A stretch of 41,035 bases of DNA from Gemmatimonadales bacterium (GTDB lineage: Bacteria > Gemmatimonadota > Glassbacteria > GWA2-58-10), in the NCBI GenBank assembly GCA_024278175.1, contig JAJRTS010000006.1:1-41035 (forward strand), read 5' to 3'. The position numbers and the translations under genes are program-made. Of the stretch, positions 26,020 through 33,883 are shown piece after piece (position 1 is the stretch's first letter; every line of letters starts with the position of its first letter). The notes under the pieces were generated by a model that made no database searches, was not told the DNA's origin, and saw only the letters and a program-made list of their open reading frames with translations.

Positions 26020-27855
26020 ATGATCAAGCGAGACCACATAATCAGAAACCTGCTGGTCGTGGTGTTGGCGATGACCCTGTTGATGCCCGGTAGCGCGGCC
26101 AGGGCCGGCAGCCGTCTGGGTAAGGTGACCGGAGTGATGGGCAAGGTGGTGGCGATCAACCTAGGCAGCCTGCATGGTGTGCGCCAGGGTCTCCGTGGGC
26201 GGGTGTTTAAGTTCGACGAGGAAAAGCAGACTGTCGATGTCGCCGAAATCCAGGTGATCGGTGTCGAGGACGAGAGCTGTCTGGCCAAAATAACATCTCT
26301 GCTTACCGACAGTGTCAGGATCGGGCAATTCGTTGATATCCAGGGTACGGTCAGTCCACGTACTCTGCAGCGCGTTGATCTGGTGGCGGAGCTGGAGGAA
26401 GCGGCGCGTAATTATTTTGCCGTACGGCAGTACACGGAGCCCGACAGCGCCAACTGCCTCAGCGTCTGCAACGAACTGCTCAGGCGCAATCCGGATAATC
26501 GCCTGGCTCTGGAGTTGAAGCGCCGGATGGTCAATAATTATTATACCTGGGCAGAGCGGGAAACCAACAACGGCTACTTTACTTATGCGTTGATCTACTA
26601 CGGCAGGATTCGTAAAATCAACCCGGCTCAGGAGCGAATCTACCCGCTGATGTGGGATTTGATCGACCTGATAGACGTGGAAAGCGAAGTTAAACTAGGC
26701 GACATAGTCCCGGGCCGTCCGCCTGACTACTACTATGCTGTCGGCCAACAATACTACCAGAACGGCCAGTTCGACAAGGCGATCCGCTATTACCGCTGGA
26801 TTCTGGACCATCACGCGCGTAGCGATCTGGCCGCCGGCGAGGGGATCGAAAGGTGTAACGAGATGAAAACGCTGCTGGCCGATCTGCGTAAAATCAGGCT
26901 CAGCCGGGTGACCATGGAAGCCGAGCAGGAGCGCAAGCGGGAGCAGGAAGTGCTGCAGCGCCGCAAAAAGTTGGAGCAGGCGCGCTACTATATCACCGTG
27001 GCCGAGGAAAAGTTCGGCAAGCGGGATTGGACCGGGGCGTTGGTTTACTACCTCAAGCTGCTCGATATTTTCCCCGACGATTCGATCGCCCAAAGCCGGC
27101 GGGAGTTTATCAGCAGTGTCGACATGATTATGATTCCCGCGGGCGAATTCAGCCGCGGCAGCAGCGAGAGGGAGATAGGCGAGGTGCGTTTCGATTTCGC
27201 CGGTAGCGGTATACTTAACCGCGAACTACCCAAAAACTGGGTCTATCTCGATTCCTTCTATCTCGATCGCTACGAGATCACCAATAAACAGTACAAGGAT
27301 TTCGTAGCCAGTACGGGCCACAGTCCGCCGCTGATGTGGCAGAACGGCGCCTACCCCGCGGGCAAGGGCGACCACCCGGTAGTCTATGTCTCCTGGCTCG
27401 ATGCGGTTGCTTACGCGCGCTGGATCGGCAAGCGTCTGCCCACCGAGCTGGAATGGGAAAAGGCCGCGCGCGGAGCCAACGGTTACCAGTGGCCCTGGGG
27501 CGACCAGTTCCACCGGTTCAGGGCCAATGTGAAAGAAAGCGGAAAGGGCGGCACGATGCCGGTGGGCAGCTACCTCAACGGCGCCAACGAATACGGTGTG
27601 TTGGACCTGGCGGGCAATGTTTGGGAATGGGTCCAGGATCGGCTCCGGCCCTACGATGGATACGGCAGAGAGCTGATCTATTTTCCCAAAGGCTATCTGA
27701 AATGCATGCGCGGCGGATCGTTTAAAACCACGGGTGAGTACGCACGTGGCGCGTTCCGTGGCGCGGGCGAAGTGGACCGGATTTACTCCGACGTGGGTTT
27801 CCGCTGTGCCCGCGACGTGGTGGTTACGCAGGAAATCCCCCAGGAAGCGGAATAA
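26020..27855 (+). CDS. Exported TPR protein with C-terminal cysteine-less SUMF1/FGE-like domain
   Basis: ATG at 26020 is preferred over the in-frame GTG at 26017, and only 9 nt follow the previous stop, so translation is probably coupled. A signal peptide (about 1-29, ending ARA-G) is followed by a small beta domain (about 30-105, GKVVAINLGSLHGVRQGLRGRVF) reminiscent of the FlgT C-terminal fold. A helical TPR-like region with a charged coiled coil covers about 115-360. The sulfatase-modifying-factor domain begins with MIMIPAGEFSRGS (about 369-611). Typical SUMF1 motifs are present: ITNKQYKDF, HPVVYVSWLDA, RLPTELEWEKAARG, YGVLDLAGNVWEW, RGGSF and VGFRCARD. The two catalytic cysteines of true formylglycine-generating enzymes (RGGSWLC...YC) are replaced by RGGSFKT...YA, so a binding or structural role is likely. 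Activity is not expected. Confidence 0.85.
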   Translation: MIKRDHIIRNLLVVVLAMTLLMPGSAARAGSRLGKVTGVMGKVVAINLGSLHGVRQGLRGRVFKFDEEKQTVDVAEIQVIGVEDESCLAKITSLLTDSVRIGQFVDIQGTVSPRTLQRVDLVAELEEAARNYFAVRQYTEPDSANCLSVCNELLRRNPDNRLALELKRRMVNNYYTWAERETNNGYFTYALIYYGRIRKINPAQERIYPLMWDLIDLIDVESEVKLGDIVPGRPPDYYYAVGQQYYQNGQFDKAIRYYRWILDHHARSDLAAGEGIERCNEMKTLLADLRKIRLSRVTMEAEQERKREQEVLQRRKKLEQARYYITVAEEKFGKRDWTGALVYYLKLLDIFPDDSIAQSRREFISSVDMIMIPAGEFSRGSSEREIGEVRFDFAGSGILNRELPKNWVYLDSFYLDRYEITNKQYKDFVASTGHSPPLMWQNGAYPAGKGDHPVVYVSWLDAVAYARWIGKRLPTELEWEKAARGANGYQWPWGDQFHRFRANVKESGKGGTMPVGSYLNGANEYGVLDLAGNVWEWVQDRLRPYDGYGRELIYFPKGYLKCMRGGSFKTTGEYARGAFRGAGEVDRIYSDVGFRCARDVVVTQEIPQEAE

Positions 27856-28126
27856 CCCCCTCAGCCGCCCTCCCGGGGCGGGAACAGTCCCCCCCCTGCC
27901 GGTGTATTTCAAACGTAGAGTGCGCCTCGGAAGCGGGCGGGCACGCCAGAGATGTAAACTGTTTTGTCGTGCCGTGCCGGTTGATCCTCTTTCTCTCTGT
28001 TGTGTTTTTCACCTGAACGTTTATTTTTCCATCAAGTGATAAAGTACCGCGCGGTTAGCCGCGAATTGACCGGCGGTTTCAGGTGAAAACAGGGACTATA
28101 TTCTGCGTTAACTTTCAGGAGACGAC

Positions 28127-29350
28127 ATGCCCCCCAGCAACTGGCGACGCTCTGCAACTGCCTCGGTGCGTAAGCGCCAGGGATACGGCGGGCGGTTGAT
28201 CTGGCCGGTGTTGCTGTGTGCGGCCATAGTGCTTATCACCACGGCGGACAGAATTCAGGCCGGGCCTTTTCTCGACCAGCGGATCAGCGAACTGGTCTGG
28301 CTCAATTGCAGTGGCCGGGCCGTGGAAAGTTTCGAGCGGGTCGGGGCGCTGATCTCCGAGCAGCCTGACAACTACGCCGCCTACCTGCTGCGGGCCAACT
28401 GCTATGGTTGGTTTATCGCCCGCAATCCCGACAACAGAATGTACGACAACCCGTTGATCGAGTCGTTAGATGCCTGTATCGAGCGCGCGGAGCAGGTGGA
28501 TGAGGATTCGCCGCAGTACGGCCAGGCCCTCTATTTCAGTGCGCTGGGCAGGGTAATGCTGGCCAGGTTCAAAGCCGTGCGAGGCTATCAGTTTTCCTCA
28601 CGATGGAGCACGCGCGGGGCCGCCGATGCCGCCGACGAGTTGATCAAGCGCTTCCCTGATGATCTCGATGCGCGCCTGGCCCGGGCCGTATTCGACGCCA
28701 CCTGGGGCGGAAGCTCGATCTGGCAGCGGATGGCGCTGTTCACGCTCACTATCCCCCGCGGCAACCGTGAGCGCGGTATCCGGACCCTGGAGGAGATAGC
28801 CGATAGCGATGGTGACTCGAAGTTCTGGGCGATGCTTGTGCTGCTGGACATCTACATGGCAGACCAGGCCACGGCCCAGCAGTATCTGGAAACGGCCGAG
28901 AAACTCAATACGCGGTTCCCGGATAATTCGGTGATCCAGCTTGAAATGGCGGACAGCTATCGCCGCCTGGAACGCTGGGTGCTGGCCGAGGCGGTTTATC
29001 GGAGTATCCTGACCAAGGTTAACAACCGGGTGCCGAGCTACGACGATGTGGTGTTCGAGATCAGCCGCCTGCGGGTTGTGGAATGCCAGGTCAACCTGCT
29101 CAAGATGGACGAGGCCTTTAAGCTGGTGCGCGAAATCCTGATCTCCAACCCGATCAACCCCGAATGGTTGGTGCCCTGGGCCCATTACTGGACAGCGCGG
29201 ATTTATGTCCACCGTGAGGAATTTCTGCGGGCCCGGCGCGCGCTGGAGTATGCCCGCGACGGGAAGGATTTCAACAAGCTGCACGAGCGCTCGGACAAGT
29301 TGAAAGACCGGGTGAAGAAGATGGTCGAGGAGAGGGAGAAGGGACGGTAG
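28127..29350 (+). CDS. TPR-like repeat protein, probably envelope-associated
   Basis: ATG at 28127 follows CAGGAGACGAC. The 407-aa product has a basic N-terminus, a hydrophobic segment at about 22-42 (LIWPVLLCAAIVLITTADR) that could be a signal anchor or signal peptide, and then an all-helical body of degenerate TPR-type repeats (for example EQPDNYAAYLLRANCYGWF, FPDDLDARLARAVFD, FPDNSVIQLEMADSYRRL). The C-terminus is strongly charged. No enzyme domain was recognised. It follows the SUMF-domain gene by 271 bp in the same orientation; that gap holds only short GC-rich hairpins such as CGCGG-TTAG-CCGCG at about 28051-28064. It may serve the same envelope assembly, but this rests only on position. 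Confidence 0.75.
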   Translation: MPPSNWRRSATASVRKRQGYGGRLIWPVLLCAAIVLITTADRIQAGPFLDQRISELVWLNCSGRAVESFERVGALISEQPDNYAAYLLRANCYGWFIARNPDNRMYDNPLIESLDACIERAEQVDEDSPQYGQALYFSALGRVMLARFKAVRGYQFSSRWSTRGAADAADELIKRFPDDLDARLARAVFDATWGGSSIWQRMALFTLTIPRGNRERGIRTLEEIADSDGDSKFWAMLVLLDIYMADQATAQQYLETAEKLNTRFPDNSVIQLEMADSYRRLERWVLAEAVYRSILTKVNNRVPSYDDVVFEISRLRVVECQVNLLKMDEAFKLVREILISNPINPEWLVPWAHYWTARIYVHREEFLRARRALEYARDGKDFNKLHERSDKLKDRVKKMVEEREKGR

Positions 29351-29415
29351 GGGGCAAGGGTGGATTATCAGGCAAAAGCGGGTGAGCACATGGGTGCGCT
29401 CCCGCCATGACAAGG

Positions 29416-29442
29416 TGTAGGGGCGGACACATGGGTCCGCCC
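29416..29442. repeat. Copy C of the GTAGGGGC dispersed palindromic repeat
   Basis: TGTAGGGGC followed by the nearly perfect palindrome GGGCGGAC-ACATGG-GTCCGCCC. It differs from copy E at 38742 by one base in this core. It lies 66 nt after the TPR-like gene's stop and may help end that transcript, although no T-run follows. Confidence 0.75.
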
Positions 29443-29547
29443 GGAAAGCTTACTAAGCTGTGCTGCTCTAAACTGCAAAAGTATTATTTTTCCCCCTTAG
29501 CAACATGCGGTCTTAACCGGTTCCTGATCCTTAGTACTGAATCAAAA

Positions 29548-29656
29548 AGTCCCCCTTAAGAAAGGGGGAGCCTGCCGTAGGCAGGCGGGGGTTGTCTTTG
29601 CCACAGGTTAAAGGCAAAAGCACAACCCCCCGTTTCCCCCTTTGCTAAGGGGGACT
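29548..29656. repeat. 109-bp nested inverted repeat, MITE/REP-like, no coding capacity
   Basis: The ends are perfect 11-bp inverted repeats, AGTCCCCCTTA and TAAGGGGGACT. Inside lie a CCCCCTT-AAGA-AAGGGGG hairpin (29551-29568) and a GCCTGCC-GTA-GGCAGGC hairpin (29570-29586). A further inner pair is GGGGGTTGT with ACAACCCCC and CTTTGCC with GGCAAAAG. The element therefore folds as one long structure on either strand. The 29351-29841 gap contains this, the GTAGGGGC copy upstream and a decayed relative downstream, and no gene. Confidence 0.75.
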
Positions 29657-29770
29657 AAAACCGTAAAACTCCATCCCTGCAGATAAAACCATGACTGTAC
29701 GGTTCGTCTTTGCCAATGGGAGTAAAACCCCCTGAATCTCAATCAGCGTACAGACAAAAACGGCGACCGA

Positions 29771-29820
29771 AAAAGTCTCTTAAAAAAAGAGTGCCTGCCG
29801 CAGGCAGGCCAGGGTTGTTA
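29771..29820 (-). terminator. Decayed copy of the preceding repeat, usable as terminator of the ABC exporter operon
   Basis: The order AAAAGTC, short hairpin (CTCTT/AAGAG), GCCTGCC-GCA-GGCAGGC hairpin (29793-29809) and GGGTTGTT repeats the left half of the 109-bp element. Read on the minus strand, the 7-bp GC-rich stem is followed by ACTC and seven T. It lies 33-49 nt beyond the stop of the ABC exporter gene. Function as a terminator is plausible but not a perfect model, because four bases separate stem and T-run. Confidence 0.55.
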
Positions 29821-29841
29821 TTCGTGGTTTGTCTTTCCACC

Positions 29842-31641
29842 TCACGCCTCCGGTGTCGCCGGTTCCTGGTCCTTGTACTGGAGCTGGTAGAGGTTGAAGT
29901 AAATCCCCCTCCGTGCCAGCAACTGCTCGTGGCTGCCTGTTTCCACTATCCGGCCGTGGTGCATCACCAGAATCCGGTCAACGTGGCGGATGGTTGAGAG
30001 CCGGTGGGCCACAACCAGGCTCGTCCGGCCGGCAATCAGCCGCTCCAGCGCCTGCTGGATAGCGTACTCGGTGTGGGTGTCCACGCTGCTGGTGGCCTCG
30101 TCCAGCACCAGAATCCGCGGGCTTTTGTACATCACGCGGGCGAACGAGAGCAACTGGCGCTGGCCCGTGCTCAGCGTGGAACCGCGCTCGGAGAGCACGT
30201 GGTCGTAGCCGCCGGGCAGCTTGCGGATAAACCCGTCCGCGCCGATAGCCCTGGCGCTCATAGCAACCCGCTCCATCGCCGGATCGTTCTCGCCCGGAGC
30301 GATATTGCTCTTGACCGTGCCGCTGAAGATGAACACGTCCTGCAGGGCCAGGCCGATGTTGCGGCGCAGGGCTTTTTTGCTCAGCTTGCGGATATCGGTC
30401 CCGTCGATGGTGATTTCTCCGCCCTGGATATCGTAGAAGCGCGAGAGCAGGTTGATAATCGTGGTCTTGCCCGCGCCAGTGGAGCCGACAATCGCGATCT
30501 TCTCCCCCGGCTCGGCCACGAAACTTACGCCCTTGAGCACCGGCTCGTCCTCGTTGTAACCGAAATGGACGTCGCGGAACTCCACGCGGCCCTCGACCCG
30601 GCCCGGCCGGACGGGGTTATCCGCTTCCGGGATAATCTGCCGGGTGTCCAGCAGCTCGAAGATGCGCTCGCTGCTGGCCGCGGCGGCCTGGAAAATGTTG
30701 TATTTCTCGCTCAGGTCGCTGATCGGCCGGAAAAACTTGGCCGTATACTGGATAAAGGCCACCAGCACGCCGAAAGTCAGCGTGCCTTCCATCACCTGCA
30801 ATCCTCCGTACCAGAGGATGATCGCCGTGGCCACCGCCCCGATCAGCTCCATCAGCGGATAGAACAGCGCGTAGTAGAACACGGTTTTCAGGTGGGCGTC
30901 CATGTTCTGTGTGTTAAGCACGGCGAACCTGGCGCTGGTTTTTTCCTGCTGGTTGAACAGTTGCACCACGCTCATCCCGCTCAGCGCCTCCTGCAGGAAC
31001 GCGGTGATCCTGGCGATCCGGGTGCGTACCAGCCGGAACGCCTCGCGAAGTTTACGGCGGAAAATGAACGTGAGCACCAGCAGCACGGGCAGGATGCTGA
31101 ACGTGAGCAGGGCCAGCTTCCAGTCCAGCAGCAGCATGGCCGCCATGATCCCCACGATCATCGCCAGATCACCGATCACGGTTACCAGCCCGGAGGAGAA
31201 CAACTGGTTGAGCACTTCAACGTCGCCGGTGGCGCGGGTAACGAGCCGGCCCACCGGGTTGCGGTCGAAATAGCGCAGGGAGAGGTGCTGAAGGTGGCCA
31301 AAAATGTCCATTCGCAGATCGTACATCGTGCGCTGGCCCAGGTAGTTGGTGATATACGCCTGGGCGAACCCGAACACGAAATCCCCCAGCGCCACGGCCA
31401 GGTAGATCCACAGCAGGCCCACCAGCCCCTCGACGTCGCCGGGCAGCATGTAGCGGTCAATCCCCACCTTGACCAGGTAGGGTTCGATAAGCTGGCAGCC
31501 GGAGCCGGCCAGCAGCGCCAGGCTGCCCAGCACCACGAGTTTCATGTTGGGCCGAAGGTACTTATACAGCCGGCGGGCCAGGCGGGAGTCGTAGGCCTTG
31601 CCGCTGAGCGTGTCTTCGCTGATGAACGAGTCGCCCCTCAA
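29842..31641 (-). CDS. ABC exporter half-transporter, catalytic-Glu subunit
   Basis: This 599-aa fused membrane/ATPase subunit resembles MsbA/MdlB-type multidrug or lipid exporters. Six membrane helices cover about 30-320. Walker A GSTGAGKTT is at about 385-393, the signature is LSTGQ (about 489-493, deviating from LSGGQ), Walker B ILVLDEATS carries the catalytic Glu, and the H-loop is VVAHRLST. The start is a TTG at 31641 preceded by GAGAGGA and overlapping the partner's stop by 4 nt, which indicates coupled translation. The non-canonical signature here and the non-canonical Walker B of the partner fall in the same composite ATP site if they dimerise. This is the pattern of asymmetric heterodimers such as TM287/288 and LmrCD. 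The substrate is unknown. Confidence 0.93.
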   Translation of the reverse strand: MRGDSFISEDTLSGKAYDSRLARRLYKYLRPNMKLVVLGSLALLAGSGCQLIEPYLVKVGIDRYMLPGDVEGLVGLLWIYLAVALGDFVFGFAQAYITNYLGQRTMYDLRMDIFGHLQHLSLRYFDRNPVGRLVTRATGDVEVLNQLFSSGLVTVIGDLAMIVGIMAAMLLLDWKLALLTFSILPVLLVLTFIFRRKLREAFRLVRTRIARITAFLQEALSGMSVVQLFNQQEKTSARFAVLNTQNMDAHLKTVFYYALFYPLMELIGAVATAIILWYGGLQVMEGTLTFGVLVAFIQYTAKFFRPISDLSEKYNIFQAAAASSERIFELLDTRQIIPEADNPVRPGRVEGRVEFRDVHFGYNEDEPVLKGVSFVAEPGEKIAIVGSTGAGKTTIINLLSRFYDIQGGEITIDGTDIRKLSKKALRRNIGLALQDVFIFSGTVKSNIAPGENDPAMERVAMSARAIGADGFIRKLPGGYDHVLSERGSTLSTGQRQLLSFARVMYKSPRILVLDEATSSVDTHTEYAIQQALERLIAGRTSLVVAHRLSTIRHVDRILVMHHGRIVETGSHEQLLARRGIYFNLYQLQYKDQEPATPEA

Positions 31642-33434
31642 TTGATCCTCTCGATCTGTTCCTGCAACAGTTGTTTCTCGTAGAGCGAAGCATAGTAGCC
31701 CTCCTGATCCAGCAACTGCTCGTGCGTGCCTTGCTGGGTGATCCGCCCGTCTTCAAGTACCACTATCTGATCCGCGTGCTTGATCGTGGAAATGCGGTGG
31801 CTGACAATCACCGAGGTACGCCCCTTTGAGTAGTTTCCCAGTGCGCGCAGAATCCGGTCCTCGGTGTGAGTGTCCACGCTGCTGAAACAGTCGTCCAGCA
31901 GCAGGATCGGCGCATCGAGCATCAGCGCCCTGCCGATCGCGGCGCGCTGCTTCTGTCCGCCGGAGAGGTTGATCCCCCGCTCGCCCAGCAGGGTTTCCAG
32001 CTTGTCGGGGAATTGCTCAATGTCTTCCTCCAGGGCCGCCATGCGCACCACAGTGCGGATTGTTTCCTGGCCGGGATCGTGTTCCAGGGCGTAAGTCAGG
32101 TTGTCATGGATGCTCACGGAAAAGAGAAAAGTATCCTGGGGCACGCAGGAGATCGAGTTGCGCAGAGCTTTCAGCGGCCAGTCCAGCACATCGGCCCCGT
32201 CGACAAACAGCGTACCGGGCGGCGGGTTGAACAGCCGGGGAATCAGGCCCAGCAGTGTGCTCTTGCCGCAGCCCACCGGTCCGATCACGGCCAGTGTGCC
32301 GTGGGCGGGAATGTGGAGGGAGATATTTTTCAGCACCGGCTGCCGGCTGCCGGGGTAGCTGAAAGTGAGGTTGCGGATCGAGATTTCACCCCGCACGGGT
32401 GTGTGATCTCCCACCAGCGGCGAGGGTACCGGCGGTTCGGTTATCTCGCTGGTGGTGGAGAACAGCTCCATGATCCGGCCCAGCGAGGCCCGTCCGCGCT
32501 GGATGATGTTGAGCACGAAACCGATCGCGACCATCGGCCAGTACATCATCCCCAGGTACATCAGGAACGCGGCGAAATCGCCGACCGTGATAGTCTTGCG
32601 AATTATCAGCAGGCCGCCGTAGCCCAGCACCACCAGCATCGAGAGCGCCGCCAGCAGACTCATCAGCGGCCGCAGCAGCCCGGCCACTTTGACCAGGCTC
32701 ATGTTGCGCTCCAGATACTCCCGGTTCAGCGCGCCAAAATCCTCGATTTCCCCTTCCTCGCGGGTGAAACTCTTGATCACCCTCATCCCGCCCAGGTTTT
32801 CCTGCACTTTGGCGGTTATTTCGCTCAACTGCTGCTGGACCGCCATGGAGCGGTCATGGATTATTGAGCCGATCCTGTTGTAAGTGAGCGCCACGAGCAC
32901 CAGGGGCAGGAAACTCAGCAGGGTCAGCCGCCAGTCGAGATAGAGCATCACCGGCATGGCGAACAGCACCGTGACGAATGTCTGGAAGGTGTACATGATG
33001 GCAGGGCCAAGCAGCATCCGGACTTCGTTCAGGTCGTTGGTGGCCCGGCTCAGCAGGTCGCCGATCCGCGAGCGTTGGTAGAACGCCATCGGCAGGGTCT
33101 GGAGATGGTCGAACAGGTCGCCGCGAATCCTGTACTCGATCCGGCGACTGATCCCGATCAGAATCCTGCGCATCAGGAAGCGAAACAGTCCCTGCACCGC
33201 CTTGAGCACCACCACCGCCGCCACCGCGATCAGCAACAGCCTGGTGCCCCGGTTACTCTCTATCGAATCGATTCCCAGCTTGATCGCCAGCGGCGGCAGC
33301 ATGCCCAGGGCATTGGTCACGAACGCGAACAGCAGCCCCACCATGAACCATTTGCGGTGCGGCTGAAGATAAACCCCCAGTGGCCTGACCGAGGCCCAGA
33401 ATCCGTTACTTTCCGGTTGTTTCATCCGTGGCAT
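31638..33434 (-). CDS. ABC exporter half-transporter, degenerate-site subunit
   Basis: This 598-aa partner is the first gene of the two-gene operon. Six membrane helices cover about 25-320, with Walker A GPVGCGKST at about 384-392 and a canonical LSGGQKQR signature (about 488-495). Walker B is ILLLDDCFSSVD, where Asp replaces the catalytic Glu. In heterodimeric exporters this marks the subunit contributing the Walker motifs of the degenerate ATP site. The H-loop IVSHRIST is intact. The start at 33434 (a second in-frame ATG lies nine bases further in) lacks an obvious ribosome binding site, so the exact N-terminus is uncertain. The closest relatives known to me are MdlA, YheI and TM287-type subunits. 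The substrate cannot be told from the sequence. Confidence 0.93.
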   Translation of the reverse strand: MPRMKQPESNGFWASVRPLGVYLQPHRKWFMVGLLFAFVTNALGMLPPLAIKLGIDSIESNRGTRLLLIAVAAVVVLKAVQGLFRFLMRRILIGISRRIEYRIRGDLFDHLQTLPMAFYQRSRIGDLLSRATNDLNEVRMLLGPAIMYTFQTFVTVLFAMPVMLYLDWRLTLLSFLPLVLVALTYNRIGSIIHDRSMAVQQQLSEITAKVQENLGGMRVIKSFTREEGEIEDFGALNREYLERNMSLVKVAGLLRPLMSLLAALSMLVVLGYGGLLIIRKTITVGDFAAFLMYLGMMYWPMVAIGFVLNIIQRGRASLGRIMELFSTTSEITEPPVPSPLVGDHTPVRGEISIRNLTFSYPGSRQPVLKNISLHIPAHGTLAVIGPVGCGKSTLLGLIPRLFNPPPGTLFVDGADVLDWPLKALRNSISCVPQDTFLFSVSIHDNLTYALEHDPGQETIRTVVRMAALEEDIEQFPDKLETLLGERGINLSGGQKQRAAIGRALMLDAPILLLDDCFSSVDTHTEDRILRALGNYSKGRTSVIVSHRISTIKHADQIVVLEDGRITQQGTHEQLLDQEGYYASLYEKQLLQEQIERIN

Positions 33435-33459
33435 GACAATGCTCGTATTTTGAAAATAA

Positions 33460-33772
33460 ATCCTGATGGCTTTGTGAAAAGTCCATCTGGTGTTGCGTCC
33501 TGGACGTTCGTTGGATTGAATTTATGCCCCCGAAACAGCGGACAACCATTTTGGTATTGATCATGAAACGCCCGTCCAGTAAAGGTCGTAGGGGCAGACC
33601 CATGTGCCTGCCCGTGGGCGCACACACGGGTGCGCCCCTACTGCAGATCTCGTCAGGTGCGGAGTACCTTTAAGTACACCTCTATTGCTCGATATTTGCG
33701 CGCCTCGTATCTGGAGCTTTTTACTCTGCCATCGGAAAATATGACTTTTACGAAATCATAAATCCTGATAAA
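33460..33772. repeat. Region bounded by imperfect inverted repeats, enclosing copy D
   Basis: Near 33462-33490 the sequence reads CCTGATGGCTTTGTGAAAAGTCCAT. Near 33740-33770 the reverse complement reads ATGATTTCGTAAAAGTCATA. These share the GATGGCTT-CGT-AAAAGTC pattern in opposite orientation, about 300 bp apart. Between them lie the copy D repeat and no convincing gene. The arrangement resembles a small non-autonomous element, but the ends are imperfect and no target duplication was identified. Confidence 0.4.
33588..33641. repeat. Copy D of the GTAGGGGC repeat, complete unit with terminal inverted repeats
   Basis: This 54-bp unit starts GTAGGGGC and ends GCCCCTAC (perfect 8-bp inverted ends). 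It contains two hairpins, an imperfect GGGCAG...CTGCCC and a strong GGGCGCAC-ACACG-GGTGCGCCC-type stem. It is the best delimited copy in the window and probably defines the full element. It sits upstream of the ABC exporter operon. Confidence 0.8.
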
Positions 33773-33828
33773 ATCACAGGGACAGCGGGGAAGCGGGCGT
33801 CTGGTGGGAATGGGCCGGCATGTTAAGT

Positions 33829-33858
33829 CCGGGCCGCGATAAAATGGTCACGGCCCGG
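33829..33858 (-). terminator. GC-rich hairpin beyond the methyltransferase gene, no T-run
   Basis: CCGGGCCG (33829-33836) pairs with CGGCCCGG (33851-33858) around a 14-nt AT-rich loop, 26 nt past the stop of the minus-strand gene. It lacks a T-run, so it may protect the 3' end or act with Rho. The remainder of 33642-33828 shows no gene. Confidence 0.4.
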
Positions 33859-33883
33859 CAATCCATATCTTTTCTTTCCGCGC

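Noticed and set aside
26017-27855. Active formylglycine-generating enzyme
   Set aside because: The catalytic Cys positions carry Thr and Ala, and no sulfatase gene is nearby.
30004-31683. 559-codon + strand open frame opposite an ABC exporter gene
   Set aside because: It is the antisense of a gene with clear Walker, signature and H-loop motifs; its translation has no domain and is rich in His, Gln and Ala.
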